Numbered from the stretch's first letter, positions 25,701 through 33,575 are shown. The stretch is DNA of 64,000 nucleotides from Echinometra lucunter (GCA_029962745.1 CM057161.1:8558357-8622356); one strand, 5' to 3'. The notes: generated from the sequence alone by a model not told the origin. Translations and numbers: made by a program.

Positions 25701-26494
25701 ATTTATCCAACACCTGTAGCTGTGGTATGCACTGTGAAGCAGATCAAATTATGTTGTTATGCTACATTAATTCTGCTGTATCAGTAGTTTCATTAAAGCT
25801 CAAGGAATTCTGTGTGGGCAGTGATCCTTCATTGGTTGGAACTCTAAAATCTGTGACTACCGCTTGATGGAGAATGCGTGGCACATGTCTAGTATTGATG
25901 ACAAAATTGGCCTGGAAAGCAGGAAGCAAAAACAGGTTGTGCAAAATTGTTGCTTTGAATACATGTCAAAAATATTTCTATTTATTAATCGTTAAAATGG
26001 GTAATAACGAAAAGTGGTCATTTATCATTCTCTCATCTCAAAACTGTAATTGTTTTCTCTGACAGCTTTGGACATACGCAGTTGGTGGACCCATTTTCTC
26101 ATCACCATGCATGTCAACCGTGTCCTCTCCACCCATCTCCAACAAAGGCCAACTGCCTCTTCGCATGGTAGTCTTTGGATCCCATGATGGCTCTGTGACC
26201 TGCCTTGACCCGTCCACTGGTCAGCATCAGTGGTCATCCAAAGTGTCCGTCTCCCCAGTTTACTCCACCCCTTTCATCACCAGCCAGCGTGGTCATTGTA
26301 GAGTGGCGGTTGCATCGACCAATGGGCATGTGTACATTCTAGACCTGCTGACAGGCAAGGAAATGGCTGAAGTAGCACTTCCAGGTGAAGTGTTTTCATC
26401 ACCAGTTGTGATTGAGGATAAATGTCTTATTGTAGGGTGTAGAAATGATTATGTATACTGCCTTGATTTCAAGGAAGCAGATAAGGGGATGTAA
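4487..26494 (+). CDS. AASDH: AASDH/ACSF4-type protein, complete 14-exon gene (adenylation, carrier and PQQ-propeller domains)
   Basis: Fourteen exons join in phase into 1225 codons plus TAA; the human protein is about 1100 residues. Exons: 4487-4716, 6834-6954, 7290-7543, 8194-8383, 8832-9079, 9717-9811, 10793-10974, 16128-16589, 16947-17836, 19477-19625, 20980-21143, 24571-24702, 25469-25600, 26066-26494; all have GT donors and AG acceptors. The adenylation domain spans about residues 1-560: P-loop HTSGTTGRPK (about 176-185), NLYGITE (about 320-326), TGD (about 405-407), GRQDDQIKRHGKR (about 420-432) and the C-terminal catalytic lysine in HGKVN (about 553). A carrier domain follows, with its phosphopantetheine serine in GGDS (about 618). 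A 225-residue polar linker precedes about seven PQQ-type propeller repeats (about 890-1225). The family activates an amino or carboxylic acid as an adenylate and loads it on the carrier; its physiological substrate is not settled and nothing here decides it. All core motifs are intact, so the gene looks functional. Symbol is by domain architecture. Confidence 0.93.
5041..5535. mobile_element. Foldback element with TGTCCGGACA ends, in AASDH intron 1
   Basis: Left end GGGTGTCCGGACA and right end TGTCCGGACACCC are inverted copies. A C-run follows the right end. A second foldback element (5184-5455) lies inside it. Confidence 0.6.
5184..5455. mobile_element. 272-bp foldback MITE nested in 5041-5535
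   Basis: Left end ATGGACCCTACTAGAGATGG pairs with right end CCATCTCTACTAGGGTCCAT. Flanking gcacaaatc (left) and gcacaaaatc (right) look like a target duplication with a one-base indel, suggesting a hAT-type 8-bp duplication. Confidence 0.7.
6640..6716 (+). repeat. SINE/LINE 3' tail ending in (ATT)n
   Basis: Contains TAAAGCGCTTAGAAACATAA and AAGCGCTATATAAATGTAAT followed by an ATT run. The same tail, in the opposite orientation, occurs near 50690-50750 and 62740-62795, so it is the 3' end of a family present several times here. It lies in AASDH intron 1. Confidence 0.6.
6834..6954 (+). CDS. AASDH: AASDH exon 2
   Basis: Follows a polypyrimidine tract and cag. Encodes the conserved LPAAYAPIDPHAP segment of the acyl-adenylate family. 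Donor gtttgt at 6955 is weak but keeps phase 0 into exon 3. Confidence 0.88.
7290..7543 (+). CDS. AASDH: AASDH exon 3 (P-loop)
   Basis: Carries the AMP-binding signature YALHTSGTTGRPK followed by a VRVPH segment. Acceptor tttcag, donor gtaagt; ends in phase 2. Confidence 0.92.
8194..8383 (+). CDS. AASDH: AASDH exon 4
   Basis: Encodes the substrate-pocket region with FDPSVVEMF (A4-type motif). Acceptor cttgcag, donor gtaggc. Confidence 0.9.
8451..8487. repeat. (TC)n microsatellite, AASDH intron 4
   Basis: Imperfect CT/TTTC repeats about 70 bases after the exon 4 donor. Confidence 0.8.
8832..9079 (+). CDS. AASDH: AASDH exon 5
   Basis: Encodes FGGESCP and the NLYGITE (A5) motif. Acceptor attag, donor gtaagt at 9080; ends in phase 2. 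A foldback MITE begins only about 20 bases after the donor. Confidence 0.9.
9101..9412. mobile_element. Foldback MITE of the GTGTTTCATAAAGC type, AASDH intron 5
   Basis: Left end CTGGGGGTGTTTCATAAAGC and right end GCTTTATGAAACACTCCCAG are inverted copies; the repeat continues inward through GTTCGTAAAGTT and CAAGTCG. It starts about 20 bases after the exon 5 donor. Confidence 0.75.
9717..9811 (+). CDS. AASDH: AASDH exon 6
   Basis: Short exon reading IPLGDALKDTMLQV and ending at GELFIG, a standard adenylation-domain segment. Acceptor ctctag, donor gtaagc; ends in phase 1. Confidence 0.88.
10793..10974 (+). CDS. AASDH: AASDH exon 7 (TGD and A8 motifs)
   Basis: Encodes ATGDLV (A7; the aspartate contacts the ribose of ATP in the family) and GRQDDQIKRHGKRIS (A8 hinge). 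Donor gtaaca at 10975. The reading frame continues open beyond the donor into a SINE-like intron repeat, which is not coding. Confidence 0.9.
10977..11300 (-). mobile_element. SINE-like repeat in AASDH intron 7
   Basis: On the minus strand it contains the segments GTTTGCCACTCTCCACCCAG and ATGGGTACCTGTAAGGAT, shared with 19679-19922 and the split copy at 22010-24490. The minus-strand 3' end carries AAAGCGCAGTG and an AT-rich tail. A stretch resembling a tRNA-derived box B (GTTCAAGTCCCGCC) lies near its 5' end. Confidence 0.55.
11400..11940. mobile_element. Foldback element with about 165-bp inverted arms, AASDH intron 7
   Basis: The core of the left arm, AGTAACGATAGAGATATGCA (about 11538-11557), pairs with TGCATATCTCTATCGTTACT near 11771-11790, and similarity continues outward through ATGGACTAAACTA, AAAAATTGCT and AGAGCTA segments. 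The middle is short, so the whole is nearly a palindrome. Confidence 0.65.
12368..12435 (+). repeat. Direct repeat copy A (about 66 bp)
   Basis: Begins GTGCCATTCTATTTTTGACA and ends near CTTGTGTTTTATTACAG. A near-identical copy lies at 14428-14495, about 2.06 kb downstream in the same intron. Neither copy resembles an exon of AASDH. Confidence 0.6.
13646..14136. mobile_element. TTAA-duplicating MITE, copy 1 (AASDH intron 7)
   Basis: Element 13650-14132 (483 bp) starts AGGCATTGGTTGACAT and ends GTTAGCCAATGCCT, flanked by TTAA on both sides. TTAA duplication is typical of piggyBac and Kolobok transposons; no transposase is present. About 480 bp are shared with the copies at 18743-19235 and 21475-21962. 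Confidence 0.85.
14428..14495 (+). repeat. Direct repeat copy B (about 66 bp)
   Basis: Matches 12368-12435 with a few substitutions; flanking bases differ at both ends. It may mark the ends of an insertion or an old local duplication. Confidence 0.6.
15402..15908. mobile_element. Foldback MITE with AGGGAACC ends (AASDH intron 7)
   Basis: About 60-bp inverted ends: AGGGAACCAAAAACCTTCAA pairs with the right end, which closes GGTTTTGGTTCCCT, and both arms include CAAAGCTGAGACAGAATAAA. TTAA precedes the left end; the right flank is not a clean TTAA. Likely Kolobok- or piggyBac-related, of a different family from the three AGGCATTGG copies. Confidence 0.7.
16128..16589 (+). CDS. AASDH: AASDH exon 8 (A10 lysine)
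   Basis: Encodes the C-terminal adenylation subdomain, with the A10 catalytic lysine in LPITRHGKVN. A roughly 50-residue Ser/Glu-rich insert precedes it. Preceded by a 5.15-kb intron, the largest of the gene. Donor gtgagg. Confidence 0.9.
16947..17836 (+). CDS. AASDH: AASDH exon 9 (carrier domain and linker)
   Basis: 890 bases. The first 70 codons form an acyl/peptidyl carrier domain with the phosphopantetheine attachment motif RQGGDSFQALRL. The remaining roughly 225 codons are polar, acidic and Ser-rich with no recognisable fold, probably a disordered linker to the propeller; it largely explains why this protein is longer than the human one. Confidence 0.9.
18230..18510 (+). repeat. SINE-like dispersed repeat (AASDH intron 9)
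   Basis: Contains TTTGGCGTCACCTGTGCCTG and the stretch GGGACCTCTATTTAACGTCC followed by TGAGGGACGGAG, which I recognise as a motif repeated across marine invertebrate genomes. Name and class are not certain without a repeat library. Confidence 0.45.
18739..19239. mobile_element. TTAA-duplicating MITE, copy 2 (AASDH intron 9)
   Basis: Element 18743-19235 (493 bp), starting AGGCATTGGTTAACAT and ending GTTAGCCAATGCCT. Left flank TTAA, right flank TTGA, so one duplication has mutated. Same orientation as the other two copies. Confidence 0.85.
19477..19625 (+). CDS. AASDH: AASDH exon 10 (first propeller repeat)
   Basis: Reads TVFIGSHSHLFVAITMETG then NVLWET, a classic PQQ-repeat blade. Acceptor tcacag, donor gtaag; ends in phase 1. 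Confidence 0.88.
19679..19922 (+). mobile_element. SINE-like repeat fragment (AASDH intron 10)
   Basis: Includes TTTGCCACTCTCCGCCCAG and GTGGGTACCCGGTAGGAT and ends in TTTTTATTATTCAG. Shares these blocks with 10977-11300 (reverse) and 22010-24490 (split). Confidence 0.55.
20980..21143 (+). CDS. AASDH: AASDH exon 11 (propeller)
   Basis: Contains DHFVYCLSASTGDICWKYET and GLVYIGSHDQHIVAL, two strands-plus-turn propeller repeats. Acceptor tttactag, donor gtaaat. Confidence 0.88.
21471..21966. mobile_element. TTAA-duplicating MITE, copy 3 (AASDH intron 11)
   Basis: Element 21475-21962 (488 bp), starting AGACATTGGTTAACAT and ending GTTAGCCAATGCCT, flanked by TTAA on both sides. Confidence 0.85.
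22765..24314 (+). mobile_element. hAT element remnant with BED-like zinc-finger fragment
   Basis: The element (22773-24306) has ends ATGCTTGCCAAC and GTTGGCAAGTAT, flanked by GTTACTAC and GTTACTAT (7 of 8 identical), as for hAT. Inside, 23247-23386 reads MSGKRLQKFKEEYKQRF followed by CMCCRQD and an in-frame stop. After a one-base frame change the next bases would give the two histidines of a C2H2-type BED-like finger (ending THRQHV). The right part carries the run CCCCCTTGAGACCCC common in hAT elements. No catalytic domain remains. Confidence 0.7.
23247..23386 (+). pseudogene. BED-like zinc-finger fragment of a hAT transposase
   Basis: About 46 codons beginning MSGKRLQKFKEEY, with a Cys-x2-Cys pair (CMCC) in the position expected for hAT DNA-binding fingers. 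The frame ends at TAA just where a single-base shift would continue it through to His residues. Broken and without the rest of the protein. Confidence 0.55.
24571..24702 (+). CDS. AASDH: AASDH exon 12 (propeller)
   Basis: Exactly 44 codons in phase 0, reading GGGSVFASPC and LIGATLRGNVVAFNK. Same length as exon 13, consistent with one exon per blade. The exon lies 80 bases after the end of an interrupted SINE. Confidence 0.85.
25228..25380. mobile_element. Foldback MITE of the CGTTTCATAAA type (AASDH intron 12)
   Basis: Left end CTGGGTCTCGTTTCATAAAA and right end TTTTTATGAAACAGGGCCCTG are inverted; 153 bp in total. Same general class as 9101-9412, 61215-61433 and 63107-63242. Confidence 0.65.
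25469..25600 (+). CDS. AASDH: AASDH exon 13 (propeller)
   Basis: Exactly 44 codons in phase 0, reading KWSFTCPKPVFSSPMV and ILVGCVDGNMYCL. Acceptor gatattag, donor gtaggt. Confidence 0.88.
26066..26494 (+). CDS. AASDH: AASDH exon 14 (propeller end and stop)
   Basis: Encodes the last propeller blades (FGSHDGSVTCLDPSTG, NGHVYILDLLTG, RNDYVYCLDF) and ends at TAA 26492-26494. Acceptor tctgacag. Confidence 0.92.
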   Translation, partial: LWTYAVGGPIFSSPCMSTVSSPPISNKGQLPLRMVVFGSHDGSVTCLDPSTGQHQWSSKVSVSPVYSTPFITSQRGHCRVAVASTNGHVYILDLLTGKEMAEVALPGEVFSSPVVIEDKCLIVGCRNDYVYCLDFKEADKGM

Positions 26495-27509
26495 AATCTG
26501 TTGCTATTTTCTTCCATTTGGGGCATTATGAGTCACAAAGATTGTGTGAAAGTAGGGTATGAACATGTGTGTGAAATTCTTGCGAGTGTCCGTATGAATT
26601 ATGCGCAGTGGAGCCCAGAAATTGTGCAATATATTTTCTGTTTGTATAACTGAAAATTCACATGTTCTTATTTCATCAACCTGGGCCTTTATTTTTTTTT
26701 TGTCTCTTTGAAAAATATCGTTGTTAAGTTCCACTCACACAATTAATATGGAGGCTGTTGGAGACACGTCTTTATGCTTTGACTATTTTATTGAAACTAA
26801 CTTACACTTGTACATTTACTTTCACTTTAGTATGGATGGAGAGAATTTCAAACAAATGTTTTGTTCTGACCAGTGGACAACTTATCACATTGGTATGTGT
26901 GGTCAGTTGATTCACAATGCGTATAGTCTTGGAATTTAGACTAGTATGATTGCTAATCATAACATCCCCCTTTTCAAGGATAAATTTAGAACACTTTTCA
27001 AATTCAGAGTTTACTATCAGTAATGAAATATTTTTTAATCATTTCGGTTTTACGCATATTTCCAAACAATTTAAGAAAAGCCTTTATGAGTGAATAAATC
27101 TTTGTCTTTGTATAAAAACAGAAATATAAGAATATTCTTTTGCATAATGTATGTAATAACATATTGAAGGAAATGAAGATCATCAGTTATATGAAAACAT
27201 AATTATTAATAAACCTTATTAACCTTGACAATCAAAATAACATTTATATCAACATGCATGTAGTTTAAAGGTAATTCACTTTACAATAACAATGAATATT
27301 AATCATAATAAATCCAGTACTTTAGAGTTCATGATTCACGATGAACAATGTCCTTGTGGTCATAGAGTTCATCAGATAGGTCACTTGGAGTTCCTCCATC
27401 ATAAATCTTGGTTTCTTCATAATCAATCAGTTATTCAAGGAATGTGTATGCAATACTCATAATTCCTTCCAGACATATTATATCCAGGCAGGTAAATGGA
27501 ATAAACACT
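26495..27509. other. AASDH 3' flank, no other gene seen
   Basis: AT-rich DNA between the AASDH stop and the retroelement. It presumably includes the 3' untranslated region. No coding signal is supported. Confidence 0.5.
27093..27098 (+). promoter_or_regulatory. Possible AASDH polyadenylation signal
   Basis: An AATAAA hexamer about 600 bases after the AASDH stop, followed by a T-rich stretch. It is the most plausible signal seen in 26495-27500, but AT-rich DNA gives such matches by chance. Confidence 0.25.
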
Positions 27510-27559
27510 TTAATTAAAACAAAGTACCGAACAAATGTAAGAGAAAATAATTACCGTAA

Positions 27560-27857
27560 ATGTCAGGAAATCACTAAAGGTAATGTATGGAGTACAAAAT
27601 GAATAGTGCTCAACTGTATTTAACTCAAAGATATCTGAGCCGACTTTCTGCCATGGTTGGTCTGGTTTTGTGTGACCAATCATTGATTCATTTGCATTGT
27701 CTTGCTTGTAAGTGTTACAAGTTTCACATGCAGCGATTGTGTCTGCAATTTGTGCTGACATGCCAGGCCAGTACATAATGTCGCGTGCCAATTTCTTGGT
27801 CTTTTCTATTCCTTGATGTGCGTGACCATGTACCTTTCCTATCATCTTTTTGCGCAT
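27560..27857 (-). pseudogene. Integrase zinc-binding domain (retroelement)
   Basis: Reads HGHAHQGIEKTKK, then YWPGM and CETC: the H2C2 finger of retroviral-type integrases. The sequence passes into the beginning of the catalytic core (QKVGSDIFEL) and then loses similarity, so the D,D-35-E core is missing. Confidence 0.8.
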
Positions 27858-27938
27858 TGATTTTGGTATGATTATTTGCGCATCTTTGCATAAGATGTAA
27901 TTTTCAACTGTGAGTAACTCTTGGTACTCCCAGTATTG

Positions 27939-28707
27939 TCAAATTTCTTCATCGAGTTCTCTTTTTTCATTTGGCCATCCAGCCATGATGGTTTTGCGGA
28001 GTTTTTGCAACACTTGGTCTTTTTCAGTTTCATTTCTTATTTCTTCCATTCTTTCATCCGCAATGGGGAGCTTTTCAATGATGCATATGGCTATCTCTTC
28101 CATATCGATATCATCGCTTTGTTCAGCAAGGAAGTTTCTGCTAAGGCAATCTGCAATGAAAAGATTAATGCCCTTTTCGTATGTTACACGCAAGTCATAT
28201 TTTTGCAGATTTAGTAGCATTTTTTGTAATCGCGGCGATGCATGTCGTGTTTTTTTAAAGATAGCTTCAAGCGGCTTATGATCGGTTTCAACTTCCACTG
28301 TGCGCCCAAATATATATTGGTGAAATTTCTTACAACCAAATACAATGGCGGCTAACTCCTTTTCGATCTGCATATCGGGTTTGCGCATCTGTGAATGCTT
28401 TAGATGCATATGCAACTGGATGTCCGTTTTGAAGTAGGACTGCACCTGTGCCTGATTGAGATGCATCTATACTCAGTTTAACTGGTTTGTTAACATCATA
28501 GTACATCGACACTGGGGCATTCATCACTGCTTCTTTTAGTGATTGGAAGCATTTTTCTTTTTGTTCATCCCAATGCCATGTTACGTCTTTTTCAAACAGT
28601 ACTCTGAGTGGTGCCGATCTCTCAGACAAGTTACGGATAAACTTTCCCAAGTAGTTAACCATTCCCAAGAACTGTTGTACTCCCTTTTTGTTTTGAGGGG
28701 TAGGCAT
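27939..28707 (-). pseudogene. RT connection and RNase H region (retroelement)
   Basis: Two overlapping frames: one with QQFLGMVNYLGKFIRNLSER and SIDASQSGTGAVL, the other with EKELAAIVFGCKKFHQYIFG, TDHKPLEAIF and ADCLSR. Typical of Ty3/gypsy RNase H; the change of frame near 28400 is a disabling shift. Confidence 0.8.
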
Positions 28708-28728
28708 CTTTGTGATTGCCTCTACTTT

Positions 28729-29325
28729 TTAGGGGTCTGCTTTTAGGCCTTCTTGTGATATGATGTGTCCCGTGTAAGTTACCTGTGTTTGCCTAATATG
28801 GCATTTGTCTGGGTTGAGCTTGATGCCTCTTTCTTTGCATCTGTCTAGTACTTGCCTCAACCTTTGATCATGGACACTTTTGGATGGGCCATATATGAGA
28901 ATGTCATTTACCAGAACCTCGACACCTTCTATGTCACTGAACACGTCGGTCATTATTCTCTGAAAAATCTCACTAGCTGAATTTATACCAAAAGGTAGTC
29001 TCACGAACCTATATCGGCCGTATGGCGTAATGAATGTTAGGAGCTTTGAGCTCTCTTCATCTAATGGAATCTACCAAAAACCGCTGTTAGCATCTAGCGT
29101 GCTAGAAACTTGTGCGCCTGCTAGTTTGTCTGTGACGTCATCTATTGTTTTCATGGGGTAGTGAGGTCTTTTAATGGCTTTGTTCAGGTCCCTCGGATCG
29201 AGACATATTCTTACTTTGTTTTTTCCCTTTTTTGCTACAGTGACCATTGAACTAACCCATTCTGTTGGTTCTGTTTGTTTTGCAATGACACCCATGTCTT
29301 GCATTCTCTTTAGCTCATTTTTCAC
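28729..29325 (-). pseudogene. Reverse transcriptase region (retroelement), broken
   Basis: Contains RICLDPRDLNKAI, LDANSGFW and LPFGINSASEIFQRIM in the right order for RT. The catalytic box reads LVNDILI, with Asn in place of the first of the two adjacent aspartates. A TAG codon separates LDANSGFW from the following IPLDEES segment. Confidence 0.82.
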
Positions 29326-29566
29326 ATTTTGCTTGATTGCTGCTGGGACCTTTCTAGGAGGGTGGGCTTAAGGTTCGACTGATTTATCTATGTCCAAATG
29401 TTGTGGTTCTCCAGTACGCCCTAGTCCCTGAAATAGTCTTATGTACTGATTTTTTCACTAAACCTAATAAGGCAGATGATTCTAGACCAATTATTGACTC
29501 GGCATCCTGGTCAATGACCTCAAACTCTATGTTGTAGTACTTGTCTTTTCTGACAATACAATTCAA

Positions 29567-30150
29567 TTCAATTTAATTCAATTCAAGGTTTATTAAAACA
29601 TGAGTCGCAGCCCAATGGCTGAATTGGTCATGTATACAATTAAGAGACTCATTACATATTTCAAACATTAAAAAACAGTTACATTTGTCAAAACTGAAAT
29701 AAGAAATATGTAGTTCATAAGACAAGGTTACTTAGGTATCGAAAATAAATAAACATGCATGTAAGATAATACAAAATCAGAGTGTTGGGGCGATAAAATA
29801 TTAACAACAGAAACAAAGAAGGAAGTTATAAAAGTACATTTCTCAAAATACAAATTGCGTACGGAAGTTTTTAAGGACTCATTATACAGATATTAGATAA
29901 AACTGATAAAATTTCCCCATTACATTTTAAAATTGATATTGCAAGTATTTGTGCTATTGCTTAAATTAGTAGTAATGTAGTGATGTAAGAAAAGCTTAAT
30001 TTTGCATTAAACATTTGCTTAGATGTTTAATGGCTATAGTCATGATAGTTTATTGTCTTATATAAGAATTGAACAAACTTTATAAGTGGATAGAGTACAA
30101 ATGAAATGAACATCGGCTTTCTATTCTAGTTATTGATTGGGCTTGGCTTT
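29567..30150. mobile_element. Insertion inside the retroelement (SINE/LINE tail-like)
   Basis: Begins with repeated CAATT/AATTC units (29562-29590) followed by GGTTTATTAAAACATGAG and AT-rich DNA without coding signal. It separates the protease frame (30162 on) from the frame that should follow it (29566 back). The AATTC repeat run resembles a 3' tail, implying a minus-strand insertion. Confidence 0.5.
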
Positions 30151-30161
30151 ATTAAGAAGAT

Positions 30162-30482
30162 CTACAAAATACGGTATGGGGCTGTTGCGGAAGCGATTTG
30201 TTTGGTATTTGAATTGCTGTAAGGACACATTTTCCTTTTGATTTGTCCTATGGAGGATACCAATTTTGATTTGGATTTTACAAGTTTAGGCAATCCTAGC
30301 TTATTATAAGCCCTAGCTGACAGTATGTTGCACTGAGCACCCATATCTATCTTGAATTTGGCATTTATTATTTCATCTTTAGACTTTTTGTGCTGCCTGT
30401 CTGTCGTGGAAAGAAACATGAGATTTACGTACCACTCTTTGGTAGAATTTTTCTTCTCAAGCTGGCTACCTATGGCGTCCAC
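30162..30482 (-). pseudogene. Retropepsin-like fragment (retroelement)
   Basis: Reads AKFKIDMGAQCNILSARAYN, the aspartic-protease active-site region with DMGA where DTGA/DSGA is usual. Cut off by the 29567-30150 insertion. Confidence 0.7.
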
Positions 30483-30775
30483 GCGAAAGTGCTCATTTTT
30501 TATGCGTTGCTAGCACTGGAATCGGTTTTGTCATCGTTCTTGATGTCGTGGATCTCTCTACGGCCTTCCCTTCTACGAGAACGATGGCCCTTTTTTTGAT
30601 GCCTTTACTTTCTTTGGAGCTGGAGCCTTCTGCTGTGTACAGTCACGACACACTCCTTGCCAAATGCAGGAGATTGTGGTGGTGGATGGTTGCTTCCACA
30701 CTTTGGGCAGGTTCTCTTCGATGTCGCCTGTGATACAGCATGGATGCTGTGTTGGGGTTTCAGCTCTGTCATATG

Positions 30776-31009
30776 CTAAGTAGTTATTTCTGTAGCTTTA
30801 CAGATGTCGATTGCCTTGTCGAGAAATAGGTCTTTTTCTCTGAGGAGTCTTGCCCTCGTGGCGTCGTCTCTGATGCCCATTCTTCCATGCCGCTCATATG
30901 CTTCCCTTCTGCCCCTTTCGCATGCATCATAAGTTGGCGTATGGCCGAATCTACATGAGCTCCGACGCTCGTGAAGTCCAGATCTGTTCGCTGTCGTTTG
31001 CAATAGCAA
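30776..31009 (-). pseudogene. Gag-like fragment (retroelement)
   Basis: Reads ERGRREAYERHGRMGIRDD then LLREKDLFLDKAIDICKATE, which resembles the gag segment before the zinc knuckle in Ty3/gypsy elements of invertebrates. The start of gag is not recognisable. Confidence 0.55.
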
Positions 31010-31259
31010 AGTAACGTATAGAAATGAAATAGCAGGTACATGTACCGCAGGCTTATCAAGAACAGTATTGCTGATAATCGAATTATAATTTCAAAATATT
31101 ATATTGTAGGCCTACTAGATGTCAACAAGTAGGAAAAGAAACAACAGTTGTCTTAGGTATCAGTGACAGTAATAAGAAATGAATTATATTCTCCTCTCGT
31201 TTAATGTTATACCAGTACCTGAAAGTGTTTCGATAGAGAGTTCATCACTGGAAGTACAT

Positions 31260-31440
31260 CTGACGTCATACAGGTACATACGAGAAAATTGAAGGTCTTG
31301 ATTGTGCGGCAAGTCCTTGGGCCAGTGGATCACCCCGTTCAGTGGCCTCGCGTTCGAACGTGGTTATCAACGCTGGTAATGTATGTCTCACGGCGATCAC
31401 CGCTGCATTGTGGCTCAGCCAACGAACATCTTTAGCATCC
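31260..31440 (-). pseudogene. ZNF862-type hAT-derived protein fragment
   Basis: Translation of the minus strand reads DAKDVRWLSHNAAVIAVRHT and TTFEREATERGDPLAQGLA, matching the RWLSH and LEREAxERxDxxAxGLA blocks of ZNF862/KIAA1586-like, transposase-derived proteins. An isolated block, possibly one exon of a decayed copy. Confidence 0.6.
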
Positions 31441-31714
31441 ATTAGTTTAATAGTTGGCTCATTTAGGATGTTCCAAATATAGAAAACATAAACAATACAT
31501 ACAGCAATATTAAATGCATTGAAATATGAACTTACAGAAAATGATGAAAATGTGTTATAATTAGTCTTTATAAGTCTTTATTTTGCGGTGGTCTTAATCG
31601 TATATTGATCTGTGTTTGCGTGTGTACGGAGGGGGGGGGGGGTGTGTTTGTGTGAAAGAGAGAGAGAGAAAGAGAAGATTTAGCAGTTTTCTCAAAATCA
31701 CTTACCACTGTTAG

Positions 31715-32020
31715 TCAATCCAGGTAGTCGCAGCCAAGAGACTTGAGAAGTTGCGAGACGGGAAGTTGAAGGGCAGTGCTAATCCCACCCCTGTCCACTA
31801 TCGCTGCAACTTCCCGCTCGTGTCGAGCAGATTCCTGGTGCATAGTTCCTTTTTCATGTCTTTTTACTGATTCGAGGCGGTAACTGATACACGGCTTTAT
31901 TGTCCATACCGGATTTCTGTTCTTTTGGTCAGTAGTGGTGTTTCTCTTCCACCATTCGCATTCCATCCCTATAAAAATCGTATAAAAATGATTATTTCTG
32001 CATGTGAGATTAGTGTACAC
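31715..32020 (-). pseudogene. TTF-type zinc-finger fragment, same family
   Basis: Contains ISYRLESVKRHEKGTMHQES, which resembles the xxRxDSLKRHExSxxH part of TTF-type fingers at the N-terminus of ZNF862-like proteins. It lies upstream (on the minus strand) of the 31260-31440 block, the order expected for a single decayed gene. Confidence 0.5.
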
Positions 32021-33079
32021 TTACTACACTATGTTTCTTGATGTTTGATTGACTTATCTACCTCCAAAAGTGAAAATATTACCATGGGCTAAGATTAAAG
32101 AATTATGTATTATGTGAGCGGCCATTATGACATCCTCGTTAAAACAATAAGGGAAAAATAAACAGCTTTCAATATTCTTTTTCAAAGTCTGAGATTAATG
32201 CATTTTTGTAAAATAAAGCAATTATATTATACTTTTCAGCTTGGAAAAGGGGTTAAAAAGGTTTTTCATTTTTTCCTATATGAAAACAAAGATCTAAGAA
32301 CCTTTTATTTATTCCTCTATCAATACATAATATTGATATAGGGAAAAATAAAAGGTTCTTAATAATACTAGGGTGGGGGAAAAGATGAAAGGCTTTTAAA
32401 AAAAATTCTTTTTCCACCTGTAAAGTATAAAATATCAAATTCATTTTAAGAAATACATTTTAATTCTAGACTTTGAAAAACAATTTTTTAAATGCCTTTT
32501 ATTTTTCCCTTGTTATTTTAAAGTTGGATGAGCCAGGAAAGATAACTGCTCGCACAGTACTTTTTTTTAAGATCTTAGTTCCATGGCAATATTTTCACTT
32601 TTGGAGGCAAGACAAGTCCATCAAACATGAACAAACATAGTGCACAATTAGCCCAGTTGCAAAAATAATCTAAGGTACTGTTGTTTTATTTGTCAGTGAT
32701 CAACAATGGATGACTTCAAGCCCTTTTTTCGCAGGTATATTTTTTCGTTTGCTGGAACTACTGGATGTGGCGATTCAGGTCCTGAATTTTCTCTGAAATG
32801 TAGGCATTTACCCGCCCCCACTCCTTCTTCACCTCCTCTGCGTCCATTCCTTTTGTTATTAGATGATTTCTGTAGCAAGCTGGAAGCAAAGAGAAAAATG
32901 CAGAAATTTTGAATTAAAATTTAAAAAGTTGCACGAACCTTACAGGCCTTCCACAGAAATTATATAAGATTACGTGAATAAAATAAAAATTGTTGTGAGA
33001 AGTTTTTGGAAAGGGGAGAAAATATGCAGGCATTGTTGACAAAGATAGCTCTGCGGCTCAACATCTTCAGTTGCTTATA
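32021..33079. other. AT-rich spacer, no gene seen
   Basis: Contains an imperfect inverted pair near 32240-32430 (AAAAGGTTTTTCATTTTTTC against GAAAGGCTTTTAAAAAAAAT, with AAGAACC and GGTTCTT inside), suggesting a small foldback element. The open frames across 32693-32912 do not resemble a protein family. Confidence 0.4.
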
Positions 33080-33575
33080 TTGCAAAATGTCATGTTCAAC
33101 AAGGAAGTCCATGATCACACTTGCATTAAGTGGTGATGGCCTCTTGCAAAATTGCTCCTCCCACAACTGAGAATAGCATGTTATTGAGTAGATCAATCCA
33201 AGCAAGAAAATGTCTACTCCTCTTTGTCTCTTTTTAGACCCCTCCTCTGCTTCTGAGTGTTCAACAAGGAAGTCTATGATCACACTTGCATTAAGTGGTG
33301 ATGGCCTCTTGCAAAATTGCTCCTTCCACAACTGCGAATAGCTTGTTATTGAGTAGATCAATCCAAGCATTGCCAAGCCTCTCTTAATCAGGCTAAATAT
33401 GGTTCGAGCTGCCTTGTACTGACAGCACCAACCAGCATCTCGACCACAAGCTCCTTCCTCTCACGAGTTGGGTGATGGCCTCTTGTAAAATTGCTCCTCC
33501 CACAACTGCAGATAGCTTGTTATCGAGTAGATCAATCCAAGCATCGCCAAGCCCTCTCTTAATTGGGCAAAGCAT

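Larger units (their letters stand above)
27510..31060 (-). mobile_element. Decayed Ty3/gypsy-type retroelement
   Basis: In minus-strand order: gag-like region (31009-30776), zinc knuckle with CPKCGSNH (about 30705-30645), retropepsin (30482-30162), a non-retroelement insertion (about 29567-30150), the region before RT (29566-29384), RT (29325-28729), RT connection and RNase H (28707-27939), and integrase zinc-binding domain plus the first residues of the core (27857-27560). Order and motifs fit Ty3/gypsy. Breaks include an in-frame TAG near 29071, a TAG near 28737, a frameshift near 28400, a missing 3' end of pol and no recognisable LTRs. Not capable of autonomous movement as it stands. Confidence 0.85.

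Noticed and set aside
27910..28281. Plus-strand frame of 123 codons opposite the RNase H region
   Set aside because: Shadow of the minus-strand retroelement coding sequence.
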